The notes: generated by a model not told the origin, from the sequence alone. A DNA stretch of 10,373 bases from JBLHKE01 sp047619485 (GCA_047619485.1 JBLHKE010000234.1:1-10373); one strand, 5' to 3'; positions 1 to 7,240 are shown, counted from the first letter of the stretch. Numbers and translations: made by a program.

Positions 1-1
1 A

Positions 2-74
2 AGCCAGCTAACGGGTTCGAACCGTTGACCTACTGATTACAAATCAGTTGCTCTACCAACTGAGCTAAGCTGGC
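2..74 (-). tRNA. tRNA-Thr, anticodon TGT
   Basis: Read on the minus strand this 73-nt stretch folds into a full cloverleaf. The acceptor stem is GCCAGCT paired with AGCTGGC. The D stem is GCTC/GAGC. The anticodon stem is ACTGA/TCAGT around a seven-base loop TTTGTAA, which gives anticodon TGT (threonine, ACA and wobble codons). The T stem is AACGG/CCGTT around TTCGAAC. The discriminator base is T and the following template base does not start a CCA, so the CCA end must be added enzymatically. It is divergent from radC and no clear dedicated promoter is visible upstream, so it may be read from a longer transcript or from a promoter I cannot recognise. Every stem pairs and the conserved T-loop bases are present. 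Confidence 0.97.
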
Positions 75-190
75 TCATCGAACGCTCCAAGATTTTGAAG
101 CGGCGGAAGTCTACGCCCGATTTTGGTTGCTGAAAACTGAAAATTTTGTGGTTTGGATTAATTACTGTCTGGGTGTGTTTATGTGTTTTT

Positions 191-219
191 TTGAACACTG
201 TTCTTTTCAACAGTAGAAA
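191..219 (+). promoter_or_regulatory. Candidate radC promoter (TTGAAC-N17-TAGAAA)
   Basis: A -35-like TTGAAC at 191-196 (TTGA of TTGACA conserved) and a -10-like TAGAAA at 214-219 are separated by exactly 17 bp. A T-rich tract runs into the -35. A transcript would begin near 226 and give a leader of about 13 nt before the ATG at 239. The spacer is occupied by a perfect inverted repeat, described separately. Each hexamer matches only 4 of 6 consensus bases, so the call rests on spacing and position as much as on sequence. Confidence 0.45.
196..215. promoter_or_regulatory. Candidate LexA/SOS operator in the radC promoter
   Basis: The bases at 197-214 read ACTGTT-CTTTTC-AACAGT, a perfect six-base inverted repeat. 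In the enterobacterial reading this is CTGT-N8-ACAG (198-213), the core geometry of the E. coli LexA box TACTGT-N8-ACAGTA; 11 of those 12 fixed bases match over 196-215. In a second register, TGTTC-N4-CAACA (199-212) matches 9 of 10 bases of TGTTC-N4-GAACA, the motif I recall being reported for Verrucomicrobia LexA. The dyad lies exactly between the putative -35 and -10 of radC, where a bound repressor would block RNA polymerase. The repeat is seen directly; LexA binding is inferred. Confidence 0.5.
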
Positions 220-238
220 CGCCTGATATGCTGGGGTC

Positions 239-1036
239 ATGAATGTTCATGTTGAGACTTCTGGGGACGACGTGGCCGTCGATTTGGTGGCTGACCAAGG
301 GGCTATCTATCCGGCCGATTTGACGGCTGGAGCGCCTCGTCCGGCAACGCCGCGGATCAAGGATCTCCCGGAAGGGGAGGGGCCGCGGGAGAAGATGGAT
401 GCGATGGGGGCGGGGGCTCTGACTGATGCGGAATTACTGGCGCTGTTTTTTCGGACTGGAGGCAGTGGGGTGAATGCGGTTGAGATGGGGCGGCGGCTGA
501 TCGCCAAATATGGTTCGCTCAACGCGCTTTCTCGCTGCTCCGTCGAAGAATATCAGCAGGAATATGGGATCGGGCCGGTTAAGGCGAAGGAACTCGCTGC
601 ATTGTTCGAGATGGGGGCTCGGGTAGCACGGGAAAAGGTGCGCAATGTGCCAGTTGATTCGCCTGAAGCCATTTATGCGCTCGTCGCACCGGGGCTGCGC
701 GCCCAGCGCCGCGAGATTTTGCAGGTAGTCTTGGTTAATACCCGGCATGGGCTGATTAAGATCGAAGACGTCTCGATTGGCACGATTAACGAGAGCCTCG
801 CACATCCGCGCGAGATCCTGCGCCCAGCGATTGCTCATTCAGCCTATGCGATGGTGCTAGTTCACAATCATCCGTCAGGGGATCCAAATCCGAGCCAGGC
901 GGATCGGAAATTGACCCGCCGAATTGCAGAAGCTGCTGAAATTGTGGGGATTAAGGTACTCGACCACCTGATCATTGGGCAGGCCTCCGACGAGCATGAG
1001 GCTTACTTTAGTTTTCGAGAGATGGGCCTGATGTGA
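239..1036 (+). CDS. radC: DNA repair protein RadC (JAB/MPN domain)
   Basis: This 265-aa protein belongs to the RadC (UPF0758) family. After a poorly conserved N-terminal stretch (residues 1-38) comes the family core, starting IKDLPEGEGPREK at 40-52, with a helix-hairpin-helix-like GIGPVKAKELAA at 110-121. The C-terminal JAB/MPN metalloprotease-like domain carries the complete metal-binding JAMM motif: H209-N-H211, seven residues, S219, two residues, D222, within HNHPSGDPNPSQAD. RadC proteins are widespread and were linked historically to repair of DNA damage, but their biochemical role remains unsettled; some act on recombination or plasmid-transfer substrates. The usual length is about 225 aa, so the N-terminus is about 35 residues long for the family, yet no better internal start is present. 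Upstream sits a promoter with a LexA-like dyad, which would fit damage-inducible expression. No strong ribosome-binding site precedes the ATG. Confidence 0.95.
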   Translation: MNVHVETSGDDVAVDLVADQGAIYPADLTAGAPRPATPRIKDLPEGEGPREKMDAMGAGALTDAELLALFFRTGGSGVNAVEMGRRLIAKYGSLNALSRCSVEEYQQEYGIGPVKAKELAALFEMGARVAREKVRNVPVDSPEAIYALVAPGLRAQRREILQVVLVNTRHGLIKIEDVSIGTINESLAHPREILRPAIAHSAYAMVLVHNHPSGDPNPSQADRKLTRRIAEAAEIVGIKVLDHLIIGQASDEHEAYFSFREMGLM

Positions 1037-1077
1037 ATGAAGCGATTTGTAGGTGACGATTTGCGGTAGAAATTTCA

Positions 1078-1123
1078 CCTTCAATGAAAAATTTAAAAGT
1101 TCGGTTATTTGAAGGGGATTTTT
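1078..1123 (+). terminator. Candidate intrinsic terminator after radC
   Basis: CCTTCAA (1078-1084) is the perfect inverted complement of TTGAAGG (1109-1115), and the second arm is followed by GGA and a run of seven T at about 1118-1124. The stem lies about 40 bp beyond the radC stop. The 24-nt AT-rich loop is long for a classical terminator and the stem is only moderately GC-rich, so efficiency is uncertain. Confidence 0.4.
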
Positions 1124-1196
1124 TTATTCTCAGGGCGATCAGAATTGTTATTGGGACTATTTTTTTTTTTGCCTCTAGCTACTAGAATGGTTAGTA

Positions 1197-1218
1197 TTCC
1201 TTGGGTTTTCCCTAGGAA
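1197..1218. repeat. Hairpin/dyad upstream of lptD
   Basis: TTCCTTGGG (1197-1205) and CCCTAGGAA (1210-1218) form a nine-base stem with a single T:T mismatch around a TTTT loop. It lies between a run of 11 T (1160-1170) and the possible lptD promoter. No T-run follows on the plus strand, and on the minus strand the A/T arrangement is also not typical of a terminator, so it may be an operator or structural element. It could instead serve as a transcription barrier between radC and lptD. Confidence 0.4.
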
Positions 1219-1237
1219 ATAGTCAGTGAATTAGAAG

Positions 1238-1264
1238 TTTACTCATCAATCAAGGTAGTATACT
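1238..1264 (+). promoter_or_regulatory. Possible lptD promoter
   Basis: TATACT (1259-1264, five of six bases to the -10 consensus) is preceded by TTTACT (1238-1243, four of six to the -35 consensus) with a short 15-bp spacer. Transcription would start near 1271, about 22 nt before the lptD ATG. No clear Shine-Dalgarno lies in that leader. The -10 is good; the -35 and spacing are weak. Confidence 0.3.
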
Positions 1265-1292
1265 CTGCCGGGAATATGCCAACAATCGACGT

Positions 1293-3662
1293 ATGCTGAA
1301 GCCAACTTTCGTCCCATTTTCCAAGCTCTGGGTCGGATTGGCGGCTCTATTTCTTGCCACCCTTCTTCCGGCTTATTCCCAGATCGATTTTTCGAACGGT
1401 GAACTCGATATCGAGGCCGACGATGTCGATTATGACTCTACCGCCAGCCTGATCAAGGCGCGTGGTCAGGTGCATATTAAGAACGGTCCCACCAATGTCT
1501 ACGCGAATGCGATCGACTACGACATGGGAGCCGGCATCGCCCACTGCCGTGACAACGTGAGCATCTTCAAAGACGGCGTCACTTATAAAGGTGAGGAGAT
1601 GATCTACAACACCAACACTGGTGAGATCACCGCGATCGACCTACGCACGGGAATGTCGCCGATGATGCTCCAGGCAAATGAGATTAATCTGCAGGCGGAT
1701 CCGAATGAGGCGATCGAGATGGTTGATGGTGTGATGACAACGCACGACAGCTCGGATCCGAACTACCGTCTCAAGGCGAAGAAGATCACTGTTTACCCCG
1801 GCGAGAAGATCGTGTTCCGCAACCTCAGCGTCTATGCGGGCGACAAACGCGTGTTCTGGTTACCGTATCTTTCCCAGCCTCTCAATGAGGAGTTGGGCTA
1901 CCACTGGTTGCCAGGTTTTCGCAGCAACTGGGGAGCGTTCCTCCTCAACCGCTACGGCTTCATGATCGATGACCACACCTTAGCGACCCTGCGCTTGGAT
2001 CTGCGTAGCGAGCGTGGTTTTGGGGGCGGAATCGATCTAAAGTCGATGCGCCATGCAGACAACCCGAACTTCGGAAATTTCAGCATCTACGGTGCGGCCG
2101 ATAACTCACCCGCTGAGGCGCGCAACGGTCGGATCCGTGATGAGGGCAACACCCCGAGCAAGAATCGTTACCGCGTCAATCTCCAGCACCGAGTTTACCT
2201 CCCCGGCCCAGACGAGAGCACTTTGTATGTCGATGTCGACGTCAACAAGATCAGCGACGCCTTCTTTTACGAGGATTTCTTCCAAGAGGAAGCGCGGGTC
2301 AATCCGCAGCCGGAAAACTTGATCAACCTAGTGAAAGTGTTCCCACGCGGCACCTTTTCGTTGATGGCTCGTTTCCGCGCGAACGACTTCTACACCACTG
2401 ACACGCGTCTTCCCGAGGCTGCCCTCGAGTTCACCAAGGCGCCGATCTTCAACTCCAGCCTGTTCTACGCTGGCGAGACCACTGCCGGTGTCTACACCAG
2501 CCAGCTCGGCACGCGTGAGCGTGAAGAGATCCAGAAACGTATCGACAAGCTCGTCCTGCCGGTCGACCCACTCGCCGATCCGCCGAATCCGAGTTCGCAG
2601 TTAGCCAAGGATCTGTTGCTCACCGAACTCGATCGCCAAGATCTGCTCGATGACCTGATGGGTCGTCTCGACAACCGTGGCTTCACTCGCGTCGACACCT
2701 TCCATGAGGTTTCGGCTCCGAAACAGCTCTTCGGTTGGTTGTCGGTGGTGCCCAAAGTTGGTTTCCGTGCGACGTCTTACTCCGACATCGAAGGTGGTGT
2801 GGGTTCTGATACCCGCATGCTCGGCTACGCCGGCATCGATACTTCGTTCAAGCTCTCGAAAAACTACGACAACATCTCGATGCCGAAGTTGGGGGTCGAC
2901 CAGGGCTTGCGCCACATCTCGCAACCTTACGTCAATTACATGAATATCAGTGGCGACGACCTGAGTTCGGACATTGGTCAGATCGACCGCTTGGTACCGT
3001 CGACGAAGCTGCGCCCGATCGACCCGACTCAGTACACTGCCATCGACTCGCTGCAGAGTTCTAACATCCTCCGCGCTGGTATCCACAATCGCCTGCAGAC
3101 GCGCCGTGATGGTGTGGCTTACAACTGGCTCGAGTTGAACACTTACTTCCAGAGCTACTTCGAAGATCCTGAATTCGATCGTAGCATGTCGAATCTCTAC
3201 AATGACTTGGTTTGGAGTCCGCTTCCATGGTTGAAGGTAAATGTCGAGTCGCAGTTGCCAGTGTTCAGCAGTGGTGACGAGTGGGATTACACCGAGATCA
3301 ACTCGCGGATCACCTTCATGCCGACCAAGAACTTCGAATTCTCGATTGGCGATCGCTTCATTAAAGATCATCCGTTCTTCGAGGACAGCAATTTGCTCGA
3401 CCTGCGGGCCTACCTGCGACTCAGCGATCGCTGGGGAATCGGTGCCCGTCACCGTTACGAGTTTGATGACAGCGTCCTCGAACTCCAGCAGTACACCTTG
3501 CATTACAACATGACCAGCTGGACGGCCGCCTTCGGTGCTCTCGTCAGAGACAACCGTGGTGATGACAACGAGCTCGGTCTCGTGTTCATGCTGACCTTGC
3601 GTGATTTCCCACAGGTGAGTCTACCAGTGGAGCTTGATCCATCTGGCGCAGGTTCTGAGTAA
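1293..3662 (+). CDS. lptD: LPS-assembly outer-membrane protein LptD
   Basis: This 789-aa protein is the outer-membrane translocon that inserts lipopolysaccharide into the outer leaflet at the end of the Lpt pathway. Residues 1-30 form a Sec signal peptide (hydrophobic stretch LWVGLAALFLATLLPAYSQ). Residues about 36-180 are an LptA/OstA-like beta-jellyroll with repeated patterns such as LDIEADDVDYD, ARGQVHI and YKGEEMIYN. The linker VFWLPYLSQPL (188-197) is the characteristic junction into the C-terminal beta-barrel, which shows alternating aromatic/polar strands to the end. Length matches the family (roughly 750-800 aa). The only cysteine is C85, so the paired disulfides that mature E. coli LptD are impossible. 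Residues 405-460 are an unusually charged, probably helical segment between barrel strands. The final 15 residues extend beyond the last strand. The gene is monocistronic here, without surA or pdxA. The assignment is firm at family level. Confidence 0.88.
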   Translation: MLKPTFVPFSKLWVGLAALFLATLLPAYSQIDFSNGELDIEADDVDYDSTASLIKARGQVHIKNGPTNVYANAIDYDMGAGIAHCRDNVSIFKDGVTYKGEEMIYNTNTGEITAIDLRTGMSPMMLQANEINLQADPNEAIEMVDGVMTTHDSSDPNYRLKAKKITVYPGEKIVFRNLSVYAGDKRVFWLPYLSQPLNEELGYHWLPGFRSNWGAFLLNRYGFMIDDHTLATLRLDLRSERGFGGGIDLKSMRHADNPNFGNFSIYGAADNSPAEARNGRIRDEGNTPSKNRYRVNLQHRVYLPGPDESTLYVDVDVNKISDAFFYEDFFQEEARVNPQPENLINLVKVFPRGTFSLMARFRANDFYTTDTRLPEAALEFTKAPIFNSSLFYAGETTAGVYTSQLGTREREEIQKRIDKLVLPVDPLADPPNPSSQLAKDLLLTELDRQDLLDDLMGRLDNRGFTRVDTFHEVSAPKQLFGWLSVVPKVGFRATSYSDIEGGVGSDTRMLGYAGIDTSFKLSKNYDNISMPKLGVDQGLRHISQPYVNYMNISGDDLSSDIGQIDRLVPSTKLRPIDPTQYTAIDSLQSSNILRAGIHNRLQTRRDGVAYNWLELNTYFQSYFEDPEFDRSMSNLYNDLVWSPLPWLKVNVESQLPVFSSGDEWDYTEINSRITFMPTKNFEFSIGDRFIKDHPFFEDSNLLDLRAYLRLSDRWGIGARHRYEFDDSVLELQQYTLHYNMTSWTAAFGALVRDNRGDDNELGLVFMLTLRDFPQVSLPVELDPSGAGSE

Positions 3663-3716
3663 TTAGACGACGGTTCTCCGTCTCGTGCCTCTTGTGAGGA
3701 GTTGCTTTCTTCAGAC

Positions 3717-4316
3717 TTAGGACATCGTCATAGTCGTGGAGACTCCGAACTCTCGCATGATGATACCGATAATCCGATCAGCGGTCGCCATCAGGCTTTT
3801 GGAGTGAGTCGCTAGAATGATCTGGTGGAGTTGGCTAGCGGCTTTGAGTCCAGTCGAAAGACGCTGGATCTCACTCTCAGGGAGCCATTGTTCGGGCTCG
3901 TCTAGTAGTAGGATAGCTGGAGACTCGATCCTTGTGGCTGCCTCGAGGTCATCGATCGTAGTGATGCGGATTACCGCGTCAGCCATTCGCTGGATGCCCT
4001 CGTTTGCTTGGCCTCCCTGAACCTGAAGAGCGCTGCCAGTTGCCGAGTCTACTGTCCGCGAGATCTCTGTGGTGCGGCCAGCTTCAGTGAATTTGAGGCT
4101 GACACTCGCACTTGTGGCGGGCTCTCTGCTATCTGTTCCGCGGAAGAGAACGGCTTCATCCGTCGAATCGTCGAGGCACCACCGAATTGAATCGAGTGCG
4201 CTGGTTTTCCCGCAGTGATCCGGGCCAGCGAGAACCGTTATCTCAGGTTGGAGATGGAGCGAGACTGGCTCGAGAAAAGATCGGTAGCCTTGGAGTTTGA
4301 TTGATCGGAGGTACAT
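3717..4316 (-). CDS. Compact RecF/OLD-like ABC-type ATPase, function unknown
   Basis: The 199-aa product starts MYLRSIKLQGYRSF, the typical first strand and loop of SMC/RecF/OLD ATPases. Walker A is GPDHCGKT (residues 31-38). A weak signature-like region, VQGGQANEGIQRM, follows at about 99-111. Walker B is ILLLDEPE (135-142), where the E after DEP is typical of AAA_21/OLD-type proteins, and the switch is ATHSKSL (169-175). Only about 60 residues separate Walker A from the signature region, so there is no coiled-coil or arm insertion, and no Toprim nuclease follows. The family acts in DNA repair, phage defence or chromosome handling, but here the function is unknown. I chose the ATG at 4316 because AGGAAG precedes it at good spacing; a GTG at 4358 would add 14 unconserved residues. 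It is convergent with lptD (54 bp apart) and downstream of mutS on the same strand. It may be a stand-alone minimal ATPase or a reduced remnant. Confidence 0.75.
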   Translation of the reverse strand: MYLRSIKLQGYRSFLEPVSLHLQPEITVLAGPDHCGKTSALDSIRWCLDDSTDEAVLFRGTDSREPATSASVSLKFTEAGRTTEISRTVDSATGSALQVQGGQANEGIQRMADAVIRITTIDDLEAATRIESPAILLLDEPEQWLPESEIQRLSTGLKAASQLHQIILATHSKSLMATADRIIGIIMREFGVSTTMTMS

Positions 4317-4322
4317 GGAACG

Positions 4323-4328
4323 CTTCCT
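4323..4328 (-). promoter_or_regulatory. Ribosome-binding site deciding the small ATPase start
   Basis: Read on the minus strand the sequence is AGGAAG, six bases before the ATG at 4316. It is one of the few recognisable Shine-Dalgarno sequences in this window and argues for the 199-aa form over the longer GTG-initiated one. Confidence 0.6.
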
Positions 4329-4480
4329 ATTGTATACGTAACCTAAGATGAATGGCACAAGGTTAAGCCCTGTTCTCGGCTCTCGTCAGACAAGTAGGCC
4401 AGCGCCATTGAGCCTCAGCGCGCCTACCGCCGCGGTAAAAACTTCATGGAGGTAAGTGATGGCGCCCGGTCGCTCCGAGC

Positions 4481-7087
4481 CTATTCGAACAGTAGCAGCT
4501 GGGGTGATTGGCTCTCCGGCATTGGGTCGCTGTTTGGAGTCGGCTCGGCAGGGGGCTCCTTGGGAGTCGTTCCTGCGTCCTTCGACCTTGTCTCGCTCTT
4601 GCGTGGCTGCTTCTTCTTTTTCGGCTCTGGTTTGGGCGTGGCCTCGACTGAGGAGTCTGCGGCAGCTGCCGTTGCTGCGGTTGCTGATCTGGTTGTGCCC
4701 TTCTTCGGTCTGGCGGTGTTGTTTTTCTCTAGGTGATCGAGGATTTCCTTCGCCCGCTGGATGATCTCGTTCGGCAGGCCGGCGAGGCGGGCGACCTGGA
4801 TGCCGTAACTCTTGTCGGCGGTGCCGGGGACGATCTTGCGCAGGAAGATGATCTGATCGTTCCATTCGCGCACCGCGATGTTGTAGTTCTGCACGGCGGT
4901 GCGGCTCTTGGAGAGGTCGGTCAACTCGTGGTAGTGCGTCGCGAACAGGGTGCGGCAGCCGATGTGGTCGTGGAGATGTTCGGCTACTGACCAGGCGATG
5001 CTGAGGCCGTCGAAGGTGGCGGTGCCGCGTCCGATCTCGTCGAGGATGACGAGGCTGCGGTCGGTGGCGTTGTTGATGATCAGCGCGGTCTCGTTCATCT
5101 CGACCATGAACGTCGACTGCCCCTGGGCGAGATCGTCGCTGGCACCAACACGGGTGAAAATCCGATCGACGAGGCCGATCTCGGCGCTCTCTGCCGGGAC
5201 GTAGCTGCCGATCTGTGCCATCAGCGAGAGCAGGGCGACCTGGCGGATGTAGGTCGACTTACCGGCCATGTTCGGGCCGGTGATCAGGAGGAGGCGGTTC
5301 TCTTCGTTCTCTAGGTAGGTGTCGTTGGGGACAAATTTCTCTTCGCCGATGTTCTGGTCGAGCACCGGGTGGCGCGCGCCTTTGAGATACAGGTTGTGGG
5401 AATGGTTGAGGAGCGGGCGGCAGTAGTTGAACAGCCGAGCGACCTCCGCTAGGCCGCAGAGCACGTCGAGGGTGGCGAGCGCATCGGCGGTGTCCTGTAA
5501 GTCGGCGAGGTGCTCGAGGACAGATTCGCGCAGTGTTAGGAATTCCTCATACTCGAGCGTCTTGGCGCGCTCGTCGGCGCCGAGGATCTTGTTCTCGACC
5601 TCCTTGAGCTCGGGCGTGATGTAGCGCTCCGCGTTGGTCATCGTCTGCTTGCGCGTGTAGTTTTCTGGAACGTTGGCCAGGTTCGATTTCGTGATCTCGA
5701 TGAAGTAGCCGAAGACGTTGTTGAACTTCACCTTGAGGTTCTTGATGCCGCTGCGCTCGGCCTCGCGCGCCTGGAGGTCGGCGATCCAGCGTTTGCCCTC
5801 GCTCGATGCGGCGCGCAGTTCGTCGAGGTTGGCGTTGTAGCCGTCTTGGAAGATGCCCCCATCTTTGATCCCGGCGGGAGGTTCCTCGGCCAGCGCCTTG
5901 TCGAGTAGCTCGACTAGCTCTTTGAAGTCACGCAGGCGCGGGGTGAGGCCGCCGATTAGCTGGTTGTCGCTAAGGGTGCTGAGGTGGCTGCGGATCTCCG
6001 GAACGCGCAGCAGTGATTTGCACAGTGACTGCAGGTCGCGTGCGTTACCAGATCCCTGGCTGAGGCGGCTGCTGGTGCGTTCGATATCGCGCACATCCTT
6101 GAGCGATTCCTGGATCTGGTTGAGGATGAAAGGTTCGTCGAGCAGGGCAGCGATCAGCTCCTGGCGCTGTTCGAGTTCGGCGAGATCGCGCAGTGGGTGC
6201 AGGATCCAGTGGCGGATTTTGCGTGCACCCATCGGGGTGGCGGTGCGATCGAGGGCGTGGAGTAGGGTATGTTTCGAGCCGGAGCGGTGCTCGACGAGGT
6301 CTAGGTTGCGCGCGCTGGCAGGGTCGATGAGGACGAACTGCTCCGGCTGATAGGTCTGCAGGCGCTTGATGTGGTCGACACTGCGGCGGAGTTGTGATTT
6401 AAGGTAGTGGAATAGGGCGCCTGCGGCACCGATGGCAGCGGGCATTTCACTGCAGCCGAAACCGTGCAGCGACTGCACTTTGAAATGTTCCTTCAGCGTG
6501 AAGTTCGCCTGTTCGTCGAGGAAGGCGTAGCCGTCGTAGCTGAAGGCGTTGTCGCCAACCCCGCTGAACTTCTCGACCTGTTCGTCGCTGTAGATCACCT
6601 CCGATGGGCCGACCCGTTGGAGCTCATCTTCGAGTGCAGTCAAATTGTCGAACTCGGCGAGGCGGAACTCACCCGTCGTGTGGTCGGCGAAGGCGAGGCC
6701 GAAGCGTTTCTTCGTGTAGTAGAGCGCAGCGAGGTAGTTGCACTTGTTCTGGTCGAGCAGGTTGATATCGCTGACGGTGCCCGCGCTGATGATCTGGGTG
6801 ACCTCGCGTTCGACGATCTGGCCCGGGCGTGGTTCCGATGTCTGTTCGGCAATCGCGACCCGCTTGCCTGCCTTGATGAGTTTGCCGATGTAGCCCTCGG
6901 CGGCGTGGTGCGGGACGCCGCACATGGGCATGCCGTTACGCTTGGTGAGGGCGATGCCAATGAGTGGTGCGGTGATGTTGGCGTCCTCCTGGAAGATCTC
7001 GTAGAAATCCCCGAGGCGGTAGAACAGGATGACGTCATCCGGCAGACTGGTGCGGATGGCGGTGTACTGTTTCATCATTGGCGTCAT
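4481..7087 (-). CDS. mutS: DNA mismatch repair protein MutS
   Basis: This 868-aa ATPase recognises mispaired and unpaired bases and starts mismatch repair with MutL. It opens MTPMMKQY, followed by the mismatch-binding GDFYEIF (the Phe-x-Glu wedge is F28-x-E30). The connector, lever and clamp domains follow, with conserved VKFNNVFGYFIEITKS around 453-468. The ATPase has Walker A GPNMAGKST (604-612), QGQSTFMVEM, Walker B LVILDEIGRG (679-688) and ATHYHEL (716-722). The family core ends near residue 788. A tail of about 80 residues rich in Ala, Pro, Lys, Ser, Thr and Glu follows and finishes in QLLLFE, resembling a beta-clamp-binding motif; it stands where E. coli MutS has its tetramerisation segment. 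I chose the ATG at 7087 because the family begins at TPMM; a TTG at 7123 would add 12 residues. The next gene downstream on the same strand is the small ATPase, 164 bp away. Confidence 0.97.
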   Translation of the reverse strand: MTPMMKQYTAIRTSLPDDVILFYRLGDFYEIFQEDANITAPLIGIALTKRNGMPMCGVPHHAAEGYIGKLIKAGKRVAIAEQTSEPRPGQIVEREVTQIISAGTVSDINLLDQNKCNYLAALYYTKKRFGLAFADHTTGEFRLAEFDNLTALEDELQRVGPSEVIYSDEQVEKFSGVGDNAFSYDGYAFLDEQANFTLKEHFKVQSLHGFGCSEMPAAIGAAGALFHYLKSQLRRSVDHIKRLQTYQPEQFVLIDPASARNLDLVEHRSGSKHTLLHALDRTATPMGARKIRHWILHPLRDLAELEQRQELIAALLDEPFILNQIQESLKDVRDIERTSSRLSQGSGNARDLQSLCKSLLRVPEIRSHLSTLSDNQLIGGLTPRLRDFKELVELLDKALAEEPPAGIKDGGIFQDGYNANLDELRAASSEGKRWIADLQAREAERSGIKNLKVKFNNVFGYFIEITKSNLANVPENYTRKQTMTNAERYITPELKEVENKILGADERAKTLEYEEFLTLRESVLEHLADLQDTADALATLDVLCGLAEVARLFNYCRPLLNHSHNLYLKGARHPVLDQNIGEEKFVPNDTYLENEENRLLLITGPNMAGKSTYIRQVALLSLMAQIGSYVPAESAEIGLVDRIFTRVGASDDLAQGQSTFMVEMNETALIINNATDRSLVILDEIGRGTATFDGLSIAWSVAEHLHDHIGCRTLFATHYHELTDLSKSRTAVQNYNIAVREWNDQIIFLRKIVPGTADKSYGIQVARLAGLPNEIIQRAKEILDHLEKNNTARPKKGTTRSATAATAAAADSSVEATPKPEPKKKKQPRKSETRSKDAGTTPKEPPAEPTPNSDPMPESQSPQLLLFE

Positions 7088-7209
7088 GCCTTGATGGTTA
7101 ATAGATCGGGAGCGGGAGGTCAAGAGGAGCGGGTGCCTTGCCTAGTCGAATTGGAAAACGGCCAATCTAGCGAGTCTCACGAATCGAGTTTTTATGGTTT
7201 GAGTGAGGT

Positions 7210-7240
7210 CTTCAGGTCTTTACGAAAAAAATGCCTGAAG
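7210..7240. repeat. Inverted repeat between the flavoprotein gene and mutS
   Basis: CTTCAGG (7210-7216) and CCTGAAG (7234-7240) are perfect complements separated by 17 bp. One G:T wobble and one more G:C pair extend the stem to nine. The minus-strand transcript leaving the flavoprotein gene would meet this hairpin about 25 nt after its stop, with seven T in the loop rather than after the stem. It could be a weak transcription terminator, an mRNA-stabilising end, or an operator before mutS. Confidence 0.35.

Noticed and set aside
2601..3503. A 300-codon open frame on the minus strand inside lptD
   Set aside because: It lies wholly antisense to lptD, has no recognisable domain, and its composition (many V, R, E) is what the complement of the lptD codon pattern would give.
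3666..3700. Possible bidirectional terminator between lptD and the small ATPase
   Set aside because: Only four-base-pair stems (ACGG/CCGT and CCTC/GAGG) with no T-run could be found, too weak to call.
4433..4445. Short dyad TACCG/CGGTA followed by an A-run after mutS
   Set aside because: The stem is five base pairs and on the minus strand the T-run comes before it, not after, so it does not support a mutS terminator.
4386..4865. A 159-codon minus-strand frame overlapping the end of mutS
   Set aside because: It is an alternate frame of the mutS C-terminal coding region; the mutS frame has clear family motifs and the alternate product is low-complexity with no start signal.
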